DNA from: Roseospira goensis
Lineage (GTDB): Bacteria; Pseudomonadota; Alphaproteobacteria; Rhodospirillales; Rhodospirillaceae
Direction: 5' to 3'
Length of the DNA: 64,000 nt
Assembly (NCBI RefSeq): GCF_014197795.1
Contig: NZ_JACIGI010000006.1
Span: 1 to 64,000 of the forward strand
Shown here: piece after piece, positions 8,841 through 17,265 of the stretch
How positions within the stretch are numbered: position 1 is the first letter of the stretch
Layout: the number at the start of each line of letters is the position of its first letter
The notes under the pieces: model-generated
Database searches by the model: none
What the model was told of the DNA's origin: nothing
Seen by the model: only the letters and a program-made list of their open reading frames with translations
Position numbers and translations under genes: made by a program

Positions 8841-9857
8841 TCACGACGCCTCCGCCCGCTCCGCCTGGCGTTGCTGGTAGTGCTGGAAGATCACGATGGG
8901 AATCACCAGCAGCACCAGCATGGCGATGGCCACCGCCGAGGCCACCGGCCAGTCTCGGTTGTTGAAGAACTCGCTCCACAGCACCTTGCCGATCATCAGG
9001 GTGTCGGCGCCGCCCAGCAGGTCGGGGATGACGAACTCGCCTACCGCCGGGATGAACACCAGCATGGAGCCGGCCACGATACCGGGCATCGACAGCGGCA
9101 GGGTGACGGTCAGGAACGCCTTGAACGGGCGGCAGCCCAGGTCCTCCGCGGCCTCCAGCAGGGAGACGTCCATCCTCTCCAGGGTAGCGTAGAGCGGCAG
9201 CACCATGAACGGCAGATAGGAATAGACGATGCCGACGTAGAGCGAGAACTCGGTGTTCAGCAGCGGCAACGGATCGTCGATCAGGCCCAGCGCCATCAGG
9301 GCATTGTTGATCAGGCCATTGTTCTTGAGGATGCCGATCCAGGCATAGACCCGGATCAGGAACGAGGTCCAGAACGGCAGGATCACCAGCAGCAGGAACA
9401 CCGCCCGCCACGACGGCGAGGCCCGGGCGATGGCGTAGGCCATCGGGTAGCCGATCAGCAGGGCGAACACGGTCGAGAAGAAGGCCACCTTGAGCGAATT
9501 CAGGTAGGCGGTGACGTAGAGCGGGTCCTGGAGCAGGAACAGGTAGTTGCCGATCGCCAGCTTGACCTGAATATAGCCGCCCTCCAGCCACGCCAGCAGC
9601 GGCGTGTAGGGCGGCACCCCGATGCGGAACTCGGCGAAACTGATCTTCAGCACGATCAGGAACGGCAGCAGGAAGAACAGCAACAGCCACAGGTAGGGCA
9701 CGCCGATGACCGTGCCGCGGCCGAAGCGGGCGGTCAGGCGCTGGAGCCGGGTCAATCGGCGGTGGTCGCCCCCGCCGCCGGCCTGGGTCCACGCCTGTTC
9801 GGCCTCGGCGCGGCTGGCCGACCCGCCGGGGCCGAGCGCGCGGTTGTCCTCGCTCAT
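8841..9857 (-). CDS. potH: Putrescine ABC transporter permease PotH
   Basis: The 338-residue membrane permease pairs with PotI. A charged N-terminal arm of about 50 residues precedes the first membrane span (VIGVPYLWLLLFFLLPFLIV). The EAA loop is LLEAAEDLGCRPFKAFLTVTLP, followed by VFIPAVGEFVIPDLLGG, characteristic of PotH/PotB. Its ATG overlaps the PotG stop by four bases (ATGA), indicating translational coupling. Confidence 0.92.
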   Translation of the reverse strand: MSEDNRALGPGGSASRAEAEQAWTQAGGGGDHRRLTRLQRLTARFGRGTVIGVPYLWLLLFFLLPFLIVLKISFAEFRIGVPPYTPLLAWLEGGYIQVKLAIGNYLFLLQDPLYVTAYLNSLKVAFFSTVFALLIGYPMAYAIARASPSWRAVFLLLVILPFWTSFLIRVYAWIGILKNNGLINNALMALGLIDDPLPLLNTEFSLYVGIVYSYLPFMVLPLYATLERMDVSLLEAAEDLGCRPFKAFLTVTLPLSMPGIVAGSMLVFIPAVGEFVIPDLLGGADTLMIGKVLWSEFFNNRDWPVASAVAIAMLVLLVIPIVIFQHYQQRQAERAEAS

Positions 9858-11032
9858 GACGTCACCACCACCACGTTGTCGGGCCGCCAGCAGACGTAGA
9901 CCACGTCGTCCCAGGTGATCTCCGGCGCCGACATGCGCTCCAGGTTCTGGGTCGTCACCCGCGCCAGCGCACCGCTGTCCAGCCGCACGTGGAAGGTGGA
10001 GATGCCGCCCAGGTAGACGATGTCCTCGACGATGCCGCGATCCCAGTTGTGGGCCGCGTCGGGTCGGGTCCTGGAGATCGCCAGCTTCTCGGGGCGCAGG
10101 GCAACCCAGACCGTGGCCTGCTCGCGGGCGCTGATGCCGTGGCCGACGTAGACCGGGTTGGCGAGCGCGTCGCAGCGGATCAGCACGTGATCCGGCTCGT
10201 CCTCCACCAGCACCCCCTCGAACATGTTCACGGTGCCGAAGAACTCGGCGACGAATCGGGTGTTGGGGTACTCGTACAGGGCATGCGGGGTGTCGACCTG
10301 GATGATGCGTCCCGACTCCATGATCGCCACCCGGTCGGCCATGGTCATGGCCTCCTCCTGGTCGTGGGTGACGACCACGAAGGTGGTGCCGACGCGCTCC
10401 TGGATGCCGACCAGTTCGAGCTGGGTTTCCTCGCGCAGTTTCTTGTCCAGCGCCGCCAGCGGCTCGTCCAGCAGCAGCACCTTGGGGTGTTTGGCCAGCG
10501 AGCGGGCCAGGGCAACGCGCTGGCGCTGGCCGCCGGACAGGTGGTGGGGCTTGCGCTTGGCGAACGGGGTCAGCTTGACCAGCTCCAGCATCTCGGCCAC
10601 GCGGTCGCGCATCTCGGCCTTCGGCACCCGGTCCTGGCGCAGCCCGAAGGCGATGTTGGCCTCGACCGTCATGTGCGGGAACAGGGCATAGGACTGGAAC
10701 ATCATGTTGACCGGGCGGTCATAGGGCGCCACCTCGGTCATGTCCTGCCCGCCGATCAGGATGCGTCCGGCGGTGGGCCGCTCGAACCCGGCCAGCATGC
10801 GCAAGAGGGTGGTCTTGCCGCAGCCGGAGCCGCCCAGCAGGGCGAACAGTTCGCCCTCGCGGACGGTCAGCGAGACATGGTCCACGGCGAGGAACTCGCC
10901 GAAGGTCTTGACCACGTCGTCGATCTCGATGATCGGCCGGGCCTCGGCCCGACGCAGCACCGCGCCCGGCCGGCTGCCCTCCGGGCGCGGCGCAGCCCCG
11001 GTCGCGGCGCCCGGCGCCCTGGTCTCGGTCAT
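9854..11032 (-). CDS. potG: Putrescine ABC transporter ATP-binding protein PotG
   Basis: The 392-residue ATPase drives PotH/PotI. The ABC domain has Walker A GGSGCGKTT, Q-loop FQSYALFPHMTV, signature LSGGQRQRVALARSL, Walker B LLLDEPLAALD and switch His in VVTHDQEEAM. A C-terminal TOBE-type regulatory domain runs from about residue 260 to the end, matching PotA/PotG length. Thirty N-terminal residues are Ala/Arg/Pro-rich. AAAGGA precedes the ATG. Confidence 0.95.
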   Translation of the reverse strand: MTETRAPGAATGAAPRPEGSRPGAVLRRAEARPIIEIDDVVKTFGEFLAVDHVSLTVREGELFALLGGSGCGKTTLLRMLAGFERPTAGRILIGGQDMTEVAPYDRPVNMMFQSYALFPHMTVEANIAFGLRQDRVPKAEMRDRVAEMLELVKLTPFAKRKPHHLSGGQRQRVALARSLAKHPKVLLLDEPLAALDKKLREETQLELVGIQERVGTTFVVVTHDQEEAMTMADRVAIMESGRIIQVDTPHALYEYPNTRFVAEFFGTVNMFEGVLVEDEPDHVLIRCDALANPVYVGHGISAREQATVWVALRPEKLAISRTRPDAAHNWDRGIVEDIVYLGGISTFHVRLDSGALARVTTQNLERMSAPEITWDDVVYVCWRPDNVVVVTS

Positions 11033-11070
11033 GTCACCGGGGTCCTTTCAGTCCCGCCACGCACCCACCC

Positions 11071-11112
11071 CCCTCCCCAATCCTCCCCGTGAACCGGAGG
11101 ACTGGGGAAGGG
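11071..11112 (-). promoter_or_regulatory. Intercistronic stem-loop between potF and potG
   Basis: CCCTCCCCAATCCTCC and GGAGGACTGGGGAAGGG can pair almost fully across a 9-base loop; the single difference is a G-U pair in the minus-strand transcript. Such hairpins after a binding-protein gene often protect the upstream mRNA, giving excess binding protein over ATPase and permeases. No T-tract is present, so full termination is unlikely. Confidence 0.45.
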
Positions 11113-11165
11113 ATGCCGGCGTCACGGATGCGTGAAGGTAGCCCATCAGGCGTTCGCGGCGCTCC

Positions 11166-12260
11166 TCAGATCCCGGTCTTGAAGCGGTTCCACAGCCGGG
11201 TGCGCAGGCGGTCCACGGCCTGCGAGGAGGCCTGGTCCGGGAACAGCCGCGCCAGCACCTCGTCGGTCGGATAGATGCGCGGATCGTTGAGGATCTCGGG
11301 GTCCATGTGCGCCTTCGCCGCATCGTTGGCGTTGGCGTAGGCGACGTAGTTGGAGATCGCGGCGGTCACCTCCGGCTCCAGCAGGTGGTTGATCATCGCA
11401 TGCGCGGCATCGGGGTTCGGGGCGTCCGCCGGGATCACCAGGGTATCGAACCACATCAGGGTGCCTTCCTCGGGGATCACGTAGGTCACGGTGACCCCGT
11501 TGTCGGCCTCCGCGGCGCGGTCGGCGGCCTGGAGCACGTCGCCCGACCAGCCGATGGCGAAGCAGATGTCGCCGTTGGCGAGGGCGTTGATGTACTCGGA
11601 GGAGTGGAACTTGGTGATGTAGGGCCGGATCGGCATCAGCAGCTCGGTCAGGGCGTCGAAGTCGGCGCGGTCCCCGGTGTTGGGGTCGAGACCCAGGTAG
11701 TGCAGCCCGATCGGCAGCAGTTCGGTGGGCGCGTCCAGGACGTGGACGCCGCAGTCGGCCAGCTTGGACAGGTACTCCGGCTTGAAGAAGATGTCATAGC
11801 TGTCCAGCGGCGCGTCCTCGCCCAGCCGCTCCTTCACCATGTCCACGTTGTAGCCCATGCCCGTGGTGCCCCACATGTAGATCACGGCATGCTCGTTGCC
11901 GGGATCGAGCTGGGCCAGGTAGTCCATGAGCTGCGGGTTCAGATGCTCGATGTTGGGGATCTTGGCCTTGTCGAGCGGCTGGAAGATGCCGGCCCGGACC
12001 TGACGCTCCATGAAGATGCCGGTCGGCACCACGAGGTCGTACCCGGTGTTGCCGGCCAGCAGCTTGGCCTCCAGCACCTCGTTGGAATCGAACACGTCAT
12101 AGGTCACGTCGATGCCGGTCTTGGCCTCGAAGCTCGGGATCGTGTCCTCGGCGATGTAGTCCGACCAATTGTAGAAATGCAACTCTTCCGCGGCTGCCGG
12201 CGAAGCGGTGGCGGCGACGGCGGCGAGGCCGGCGACAAGGGCGGTGCGAAGGTCGGGCAT
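11166..12260 (-). CDS. potF: Periplasmic putrescine-binding protein PotF
   Basis: It captures putrescine in the periplasm for PotGHI. The 364-residue protein has a signal peptide with cleavage probably after TASPAAA (residue 24 or nearby). The mature protein starts E-E-L-H-F-Y-N-W-S-D-Y-I, the hallmark of the PotD/PotF family, and later has VVPTGIFMERQV, IYMWGTTGMGYN, CFAIGWSGDVLQA and GTLMWFDTLVIP, which line the polyamine cleft in homologues. A GGAGGG site precedes the ATG. It lies 65 bp downstream of the aminotransferase gene. Confidence 0.94.
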   Translation of the reverse strand: MPDLRTALVAGLAAVAATASPAAAEELHFYNWSDYIAEDTIPSFEAKTGIDVTYDVFDSNEVLEAKLLAGNTGYDLVVPTGIFMERQVRAGIFQPLDKAKIPNIEHLNPQLMDYLAQLDPGNEHAVIYMWGTTGMGYNVDMVKERLGEDAPLDSYDIFFKPEYLSKLADCGVHVLDAPTELLPIGLHYLGLDPNTGDRADFDALTELLMPIRPYITKFHSSEYINALANGDICFAIGWSGDVLQAADRAAEADNGVTVTYVIPEEGTLMWFDTLVIPADAPNPDAAHAMINHLLEPEVTAAISNYVAYANANDAAKAHMDPEILNDPRIYPTDEVLARLFPDQASSQAVDRLRTRLWNRFKTGI

Positions 12261-12325
12261 ACAGTCCCTCCATCCCGGATGTTGGCGGGGGCCACCCTAC
12301 GCCGGCGGATGCCGGCGGCGGCCGG

Positions 12326-13747
12326 TCAGGACGACATCAGGCGCGGCAGGTCGCGCTGGGTCCGGTCCAGCGCGCGCGCCAGGGTGTCGACCATGGTTTC
12401 GATCTGGTCTCGCGTGATGATGAGGGGCGGGGCCATCACCATGGTGTCTTCGACGGCGCGGATGACCACGTTGTTGCTGAAGCAGTGATCCCGGCAGCGC
12501 GTTCCGACCCGGCCGACGGGCGCGAAGAAACTGTGCTGGTCCTTGTCGCGGATCAACTCGACCCCGGCCATCAGGCCCTTGCCGCGCACCTCGCCGACCA
12601 GGGGGTGGTCGCGCAGGCCCTCCAGGCGCTCCATCAGGAAGGGGCCGATGTCCTCCCGCACGCGATCCACCAAGCCCTCGCGTTCCAGGATGCTAATGTT
12701 TTCCAGCGCTACGGCGCAAGCGGTCGGGTGGCCGGAATAGGTGAACCCGTGGATGAACTCCCCGCCCTTGTCGATCAGGGTGCGGCTGACGCGGTCGCCC
12801 ACCATGACGGCGGCGATCGGCAGGTAGCCCGACGACAGCCCCTTGGCCAGGGTCATGATGTCGGGGCGGATATCGAAGGTCTGACTGCCGAACCAGCGGC
12901 CGGTTCGGCCGAAGCCGCAGATCACTTCGTCGGCGATCAGCAGGATACCGTGATTGGCGCAGATGCGTTGGATCTCGGCCCAGTACCCGGGCGGCGGCAC
13001 GATCAGCCCGCCGGCCCCCTGGATCGGCTCGCCGATGAAGGCGGCCACCCGGCCCGGACCGATGGCCTGGATGGCCTCTTCAAGCCAGCCGGCGGCCGCG
13101 CGGCCGAAGTCCTCCGGGCTCTGGTCCGGTCCGTAACGCAGGCGGTTGGGCTCGCGGATGTGCTCGAAGTCGGGCAGGGGCAGGCCGCCCTGCCGGCGCA
13201 TCGCGCCCATGCCGCCCATCGCCGTCGCGGCCACCGTGGAGCCGTGGTAGCCGTTGTGCCGGCCGATGATGACGCGCCGCTCCGGCTGGTCCTCCAGCGC
13301 CCAGTACTGGCGCACCATGCGGATGACGGTGTCGTTGGCCTCGGAGCCGCTGTTGGTGAAGAAGACGTGGTTCAGTCCGGCCGGGGTCAGCTCCACCAGC
13401 TTGCGCGCCAGTTCGATGGCCGGTGGGGTCGCGGTCTTGAAGAACAGGTTGTAGTAGGGAAGCGCGGTCATCTGCCGCGCCGCCGCGTCCACCAACTCGC
13501 GCCGGCCATAGCCGGCGTTGACGCACCACAGGCCGGCCATGCCGTCCAGGATGCGGGTGCCCTCCGAGTCCCACAGGTAGACGCCGTCGGCGCGGGTGAT
13601 GATGCGGCTGCCCTCGGCCGCCAGCGCCTTGTAGTCCGTGAACGGGTGCAGGGCGTGCGCGGCATCGAGGGCGCGCCATTCGGCCGTCGACCGGGTGGGC
13701 AGCGCGGCGGGGAGGGCGGACGCGTCGGAGGCGGCGGGCGGGGTCAT
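12326..13747 (-). CDS. Class III aminotransferase, putrescine:pyruvate type (SpuC-like)
   Basis: The 473-residue PLP enzyme of the omega-aminotransferase family probably transfers the amine of putrescine (or another diamine) to pyruvate, starting putrescine breakdown to GABA. Visible motifs are TNSGSEANDTVIRM (PLP phosphate site), GRHNGYHGST, the aspartate block ADEVICGFGRTG, and ITLAKGLSSGYLP-like MTLAKGLSSGYLP with the Schiff-base lysine. The start at 13747 gives a length near SpuC (456), but its Shine-Dalgarno is weak. Position directly upstream of potFGHI supports polyamine catabolism; the exact amine cannot be read from sequence. Confidence 0.85.
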   Translation of the reverse strand: MTPPAASDASALPAALPTRSTAEWRALDAAHALHPFTDYKALAAEGSRIITRADGVYLWDSEGTRILDGMAGLWCVNAGYGRRELVDAAARQMTALPYYNLFFKTATPPAIELARKLVELTPAGLNHVFFTNSGSEANDTVIRMVRQYWALEDQPERRVIIGRHNGYHGSTVAATAMGGMGAMRRQGGLPLPDFEHIREPNRLRYGPDQSPEDFGRAAAGWLEEAIQAIGPGRVAAFIGEPIQGAGGLIVPPPGYWAEIQRICANHGILLIADEVICGFGRTGRWFGSQTFDIRPDIMTLAKGLSSGYLPIAAVMVGDRVSRTLIDKGGEFIHGFTYSGHPTACAVALENISILEREGLVDRVREDIGPFLMERLEGLRDHPLVGEVRGKGLMAGVELIRDKDQHSFFAPVGRVGTRCRDHCFSNNVVIRAVEDTMVMAPPLIITRDQIETMVDTLARALDRTQRDLPRLMSS

Positions 13748-13953
13748 GGGCGACTCGATATGGTGGGGACCACGGGCACCGGGTGGGGCCGTCCCTATTT
13801 CTGACCCACCCTCCCGGGTTTGGGAAGAGCGAAGCGCCCGGCTGGGTGGTGCCGGTGCGGGCGGAATTCGATCGCAAGAACCGGAATGTGGTCGCGGCGC
13901 GAGGGGCGCTAGGATGGCCCCGGTTCGGTGGTCGTCCGGCAAGGGAGGCGGGC

Positions 13954-15045
13954 ATGCATAGGGGATCGGTGGCGCGGCCGGCGGACGATGCCCACTGGCG
14001 GGCGGTGGTGGACCGCCGCCCGCCCGAGGGATCGGTCTTCGTCTATGCCGTCGTCACCACCGGCATCTACTGCCGCCCGGGCTGTCCGTCGCGGCGGCCG
14101 AAGCGCGAGAACGTGCGTATCTTCGAGGGACCGGCGGCGGCCCGGGCCGCCGGGTTCCGGCCCTGCCAGCGTTGTCGCCCCGACGAGGCCCCCGGGGCCG
14201 ATCTGGCGGCGCGCATCGCCCGTGCCCGGACCCGTCTGGAGGACACCGCGGAGGCCGAGCCGGCTCTGGCCGACCTCGCCGCCGCCGCCGGGTTCAGCCC
14301 GTCGCATTTCCACCGTGTGTTCAAGGCCCAGGTGGGCCTCAGCCCGAAAGCCTATGCCCGCACCGTGCGCGCCGCGCGCCTGCGGGCCGCCCTGGAGGAG
14401 GGAGCGAGCGTGACCGACGCCACCTACGAGGCCGGCTACAGTGGTCCGGCCCGGGCCCATGCCGACGCGGACGCCGCCCTCGGCATGACGCCCTCGGCCT
14501 ACCGCAGGGGTGGGGCCGGGGTGCAGATCGACCACGTCATCGTGGACAGCGCGCTGGGCCGGCTGCTGGTGGCGGCGACGCCGCGCGGCCTGTGCGCGGT
14601 GGCGATGGGGGAGGACGACGCGGCGCTGCTGGCGGCGTTGCGCGCACGCTTCCCCAACGCGACGCTGCGCGCCGACGGCGCCGCCGCCCATGCCGTGCTG
14701 CCGGCGGTGCTCGCGCTGGCGGCAGCCCCCGGCACGGCGCCGGAGGTGCCGCTGGATCTGGCGGGCACCGCGTTCCAGCGCCGGGTGTGGGCCGAACTGC
14801 GGCGTATTCCCGCCGGCGAGACCCGCACCTACAGCGCGGTCGCCGCCGCCATCGGCCAGCCCACGGCGACCCGCGCGGTGGCCCGGGCCTGCGCCGACAA
14901 TCCGGTCGCCCTCGTCGTGCCCTGTCACCGGGTGGTGCGCACCGACGGCGGCCTGGGCGGCTACCGCTGGGGGCCCGCGCGCAAGCGCGCGCTGCTGGAC
15001 ACGGAAGCAGCGTCGAACCCGTCCGACACAAAGTCCGATTCGTAG
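13954..15045 (+). CDS. ada: Ada-type methylated-DNA repair protein and transcription activator
   Basis: The 363-residue three-part Ada has an N-terminal zinc domain with Cys40, Cys44, Cys71 and Cys74 (Cys40 in GIYCRPGC is the expected phosphotriester methyl acceptor), an AraC-type HTH region (about 90-185, GFSPSHFHRVFKAQVGLSPK), and a C-terminal O6-methylguanine methyltransferase with PCHRVVR and acceptor Cys324. Methylation of the N-terminal Cys normally turns the protein into its own activator. AAGGGAGG precedes ATG 13954. It is divergent from the aminotransferase gene. The TAG stop falls inside the first base pairs of the downstream REP palindrome. Confidence 0.93.
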   Translation: MHRGSVARPADDAHWRAVVDRRPPEGSVFVYAVVTTGIYCRPGCPSRRPKRENVRIFEGPAAARAAGFRPCQRCRPDEAPGADLAARIARARTRLEDTAEAEPALADLAAAAGFSPSHFHRVFKAQVGLSPKAYARTVRAARLRAALEEGASVTDATYEAGYSGPARAHADADAALGMTPSAYRRGGAGVQIDHVIVDSALGRLLVAATPRGLCAVAMGEDDAALLAALRARFPNATLRADGAAAHAVLPAVLALAAAPGTAPEVPLDLAGTAFQRRVWAELRRIPAGETRTYSAVAAAIGQPTATRAVARACADNPVALVVPCHRVVRTDGGLGGYRWGPARKRALLDTEAASNPSDTKSDS

Positions 15046-15122
15046 GTTGGGGTGAGCGGAGCGAACCCCAACGCGTGGAGACCGTGTTGGGGTTCCGCCC
15101 TGCGGACGTCACCCCAACCTAC
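15042..15122. repeat. REP/BIME palindrome pair, downstream side of the RAYT gene
   Basis: GTAGGTTGGGGTGA (15042-15055) is the perfect inverse of TCACCCCAACCTAC (15109-15122). Each half forms its own smaller hairpin (GGTTGGGGT..ACCCCAAC at 15045-15072; GTTGGGGT..ACCCCAAC at 15086-15118). This is the head-to-tail layout of a REP pair beside a REP-associated transposase. Both convergent genes use stop codons inside this element: ada at TAG 15043-15045 and the transposase at 15119-15121. Confidence 0.8.
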
Positions 15123-15652
15123 GGCGACGGCTCTCCGAAACCATGCGATGTACTATCCGTACATCCCCAATCAAGATCGAGGTCACCGCGCGCAACATAG
15201 CGGTGGAATGTCGAATAAGGCCAGCCCCTGGCCTGGTTCACCAGGCCATGCTTCACCGGATTGAAATGAATGTAGTCGATATGGGTGTTCAGGTCCCTTT
15301 CGTCCCTGATCATGTGCTCCCAGAAGCGACGCTGCCATATCCCCCGCTCCCCTTTCTCTCGCCTGCTGGGGCCTCTATCTTCGGTCTTGGCGACTTGCCG
15401 GGAGAAGCCGGCCTTGATCAATCCCCACCGCATCGCATAGCCGGAGTCCTCTTCCGGAAGCCGCCAGACCGTGTGGATGTGGTCCGGCAGAACAACCCAG
15501 GCGATTATGTAGAACGGGTGAGCGCTGTGCACGCCCCTAACGGACCGTCGCAAAGCCTCAATGTGCTCCGTCAGGAGGCAGGAGCGGCGATTCTCAAGGG
15601 CGACCGTAAAAAACCATGTTGCGGCCGGAATCCGCAGTCTTCGATACCGCAT
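15119..15652 (-). CDS. REP-associated tyrosine transposase (RAYT, Y1/IS200-like)
   Basis: The 177-residue HUH endonuclease acts on single-stranded REP hairpins. It has R-Y-R-R-L-R-I-P-x-A near the N-terminus, typical of RAYTs, the metal-binding HIH at 58-60 (LPDHIHTVW), W-Q-R-R-F-W-E-H at 106-113, and the nucleophile Tyr127 in H-I-D-Y-I-H-F-N-P-V-K-H-G. All catalytic residues expected for the family are present, so it looks intact. Palindromes of matching sequence sit on both sides (15042-15122 and 15741-15766). Unlike insertion-sequence transposases, RAYTs are usually single-copy and domesticated. The start at 15652 is chosen because the family begins here. Confidence 0.9.
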   Translation of the reverse strand: MRYRRLRIPAATWFFTVALENRRSCLLTEHIEALRRSVRGVHSAHPFYIIAWVVLPDHIHTVWRLPEEDSGYAMRWGLIKAGFSRQVAKTEDRGPSRREKGERGIWQRRFWEHMIRDERDLNTHIDYIHFNPVKHGLVNQARGWPYSTFHRYVARGDLDLDWGCTDSTSHGFGEPSP

Positions 15653-15740
15653 GTCCGAGCCTCTTCGGTGCGCATCTGGCCAATGCACGATACCATGCCG
15701 GGAGGCTGGGGTCAGCGGCGATCAAAGCGATCGACGGGTT

Positions 15741-15766
15741 GGTTGGGGTGAGCGTAGCGACCCCCA
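15741..15766. repeat. REP palindrome, upstream side of the RAYT gene
   Basis: GGTTGGGGTGAGCGTAGCGA followed by a C-run matches the downstream element (GGTTGGGGTGAGCGGAGCGA) at all but one base over 20 positions and can fold into GGGGT..ACCCC-type stems. It sits between the RAYT start and the HD-protein stop, within 15653-15797, which has no gene. Confidence 0.7.
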
Positions 15767-15797
15767 CCCCACCCAACCCCCGGGGGCGCTGGCGCCC

Positions 15798-16379
15798 TTA
15801 TCGGTCGCCGCGGTGGCGAAGTCGGGTGCGGGTCTTCTCGTCCACCATCGCCCGCAGGGCCGCAACGCGCGGCACCCGGTCGGTGGCGGTGCGGCCGTAG
15901 TCCAGGTTGAAGGCGTAGTCGAAGTCCGGACCGTTGGCGCCCTCGGTGTGGTGGATCAGCGTTTCCAGCTTGTCCAGCGCCTTGACGAATCGGGCTTCCG
16001 GGCTTGCGACCTCTTCGTACTCGTCGTGCAGAGCGGTCAGGTCGGCCCGCGTCGCCTCGGGCAGGGGGGCCACCAGGGTGCGGAAATCGCGCCGCTCCCG
16101 CGCGGTGCGGTCCGGATCGTCGGCCTGATCGATGGCGGGGATGTCGCCGTGCAGCGCCTCGCCAAGGTCGTGGACGAGGCACAGGCTCTGCACCCGCATC
16201 AGGTCCAGTTCGGGATGGTCGCGCCCCAGCACCAGGGCCAGCAGTCCCAGCCGCCACGAATGCTCCGCCACGCTCTCGACGCGCCCGCCGGCGGTGCATC
16301 CGCTGCGCAGCGTGTCCTTGAGCGCGCCGGCGGCCTCGATGAAGGTCAGGACTCCATCCAGGGATTCGGGCGTCGTCAT
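15798..16379 (-). CDS. HD-domain 5'-deoxynucleotidase-like protein (YfbR/HDDC2 family)
   Basis: The predicted 193-residue phosphohydrolase probably removes phosphate from deoxyribonucleoside 5'-monophosphates. The HD-family metal ligands are visible: ESVAEHSWRLGL (His in E-H-S-W-R), LVHDLGEALHGDIP (the HD pair plus Glu) and a later Asp in VKALDKLE. The order and spacing resemble human HDDC2 and bacterial YfbR. The gene lies four bases after tyrA on the same strand, so it rides on the aromatic operon, although no functional link is known. Confidence 0.75.
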   Translation of the reverse strand: MTTPESLDGVLTFIEAAGALKDTLRSGCTAGGRVESVAEHSWRLGLLALVLGRDHPELDLMRVQSLCLVHDLGEALHGDIPAIDQADDPDRTARERRDFRTLVAPLPEATRADLTALHDEYEEVASPEARFVKALDKLETLIHHTEGANGPDFDYAFNLDYGRTATDRVPRVAALRAMVDEKTRTRLRHRGDR

Positions 16380-16383
16380 GCGG

Positions 16384-17265
16384 CTACGCCTGCTTGGCCT
16401 CCAGCACGCCGCGGCGGATGTCGCGGGTGCGGGTGAACAGGTCGAACAGCACGTCGCCCTCGCCGCGGCGGATGGCCCGTTGCAGCGCGGTCAGGTCCTC
16501 GTTGAACCGTTGCAGGCAGTCCAGCACCGCCTCTCGGTTGTTCAGGAACACGTCGCGCCACATCGTGGGGTCACTGCCGGCGATGCGGGTGAAGTCGCGA
16601 AAACCCGAGGCCGAGTACTTGATGACCTCTTGCCGGAGATGGTCCTCCAGGTCGGTGGCCGTGCCCACGATGGTGTAGGCGATCAGGTGCGGCAGGTGGG
16701 AGGTGATCGCCAGCACGCGGTCGTGGTGGTCGGCCGACATGCGCTCGACCTTCATGCCGCAGCCCCGCCACAGGTCTGCGACCCGGCGGGTGACGGCCTC
16801 GTCGGTGCCGGGCACCGGCGTCAGGATGCACCAGCGGCCCGGGAACAGGGCGGCGAAGCCGGCATCGGGGCCGGACTTCTCGGTGCCCGCCACCGGGTGG
16901 CCGGGCACCAGGTGGACGCCGGCCGGCAAGTGCGGGGCGATGGCGTCGATGGCCGCCTGCTTGACCGAGCCAACGTCGGAGACGATGGCGCCGGGCTTGA
17001 GGGCCGGCCCGATGGCCTCGGCCACCGCCGCATAGGCGCCCAGCGGGGTGCAGAGCATCACCAGGTCGGCCCCGGCGGCCGCCTCGGCCGGGTCGGTGAC
17101 GCCGGCGTCGACGATGCCGAGGGACTCGGCGCGGCGGGCGTGCTCCGGGTTGGCGTCGGCGCAGACGACGCTACGGGCCAGTCCCTCGGCCTTGATCGCG
17201 CGCGCCAGGGACGAGCCGATCAGGCCGATGCCGAGGATGGCGATGCGCTCGAAGGGGGCGGTCAT
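16384..17265 (-). CDS. tyrA: Prephenate/arogenate (cyclohexadienyl) dehydrogenase
   Basis: It oxidatively decarboxylates prephenate (or arogenate) on the way to tyrosine. The 293-residue protein has an N-terminal Rossmann NAD(P) site G-I-G-L-I-G-S-S-L-A-R (12-22), LVMLCTPLGAY, and the substrate region GxHPVAGTEKSGPDA with the family's catalytic His in VPGHPVAG. The helical C-terminal domain carries SHLPHLIAY and FRDFTRIAGSDPTMWRDV. No chorismate mutase is fused to it. It overlaps hisC by four bases. Confidence 0.93.
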   Translation of the reverse strand: MTAPFERIAILGIGLIGSSLARAIKAEGLARSVVCADANPEHARRAESLGIVDAGVTDPAEAAAGADLVMLCTPLGAYAAVAEAIGPALKPGAIVSDVGSVKQAAIDAIAPHLPAGVHLVPGHPVAGTEKSGPDAGFAALFPGRWCILTPVPGTDEAVTRRVADLWRGCGMKVERMSADHHDRVLAITSHLPHLIAYTIVGTATDLEDHLRQEVIKYSASGFRDFTRIAGSDPTMWRDVFLNNREAVLDCLQRFNEDLTALQRAIRRGEGDVLFDLFTRTRDIRRGVLEAKQA

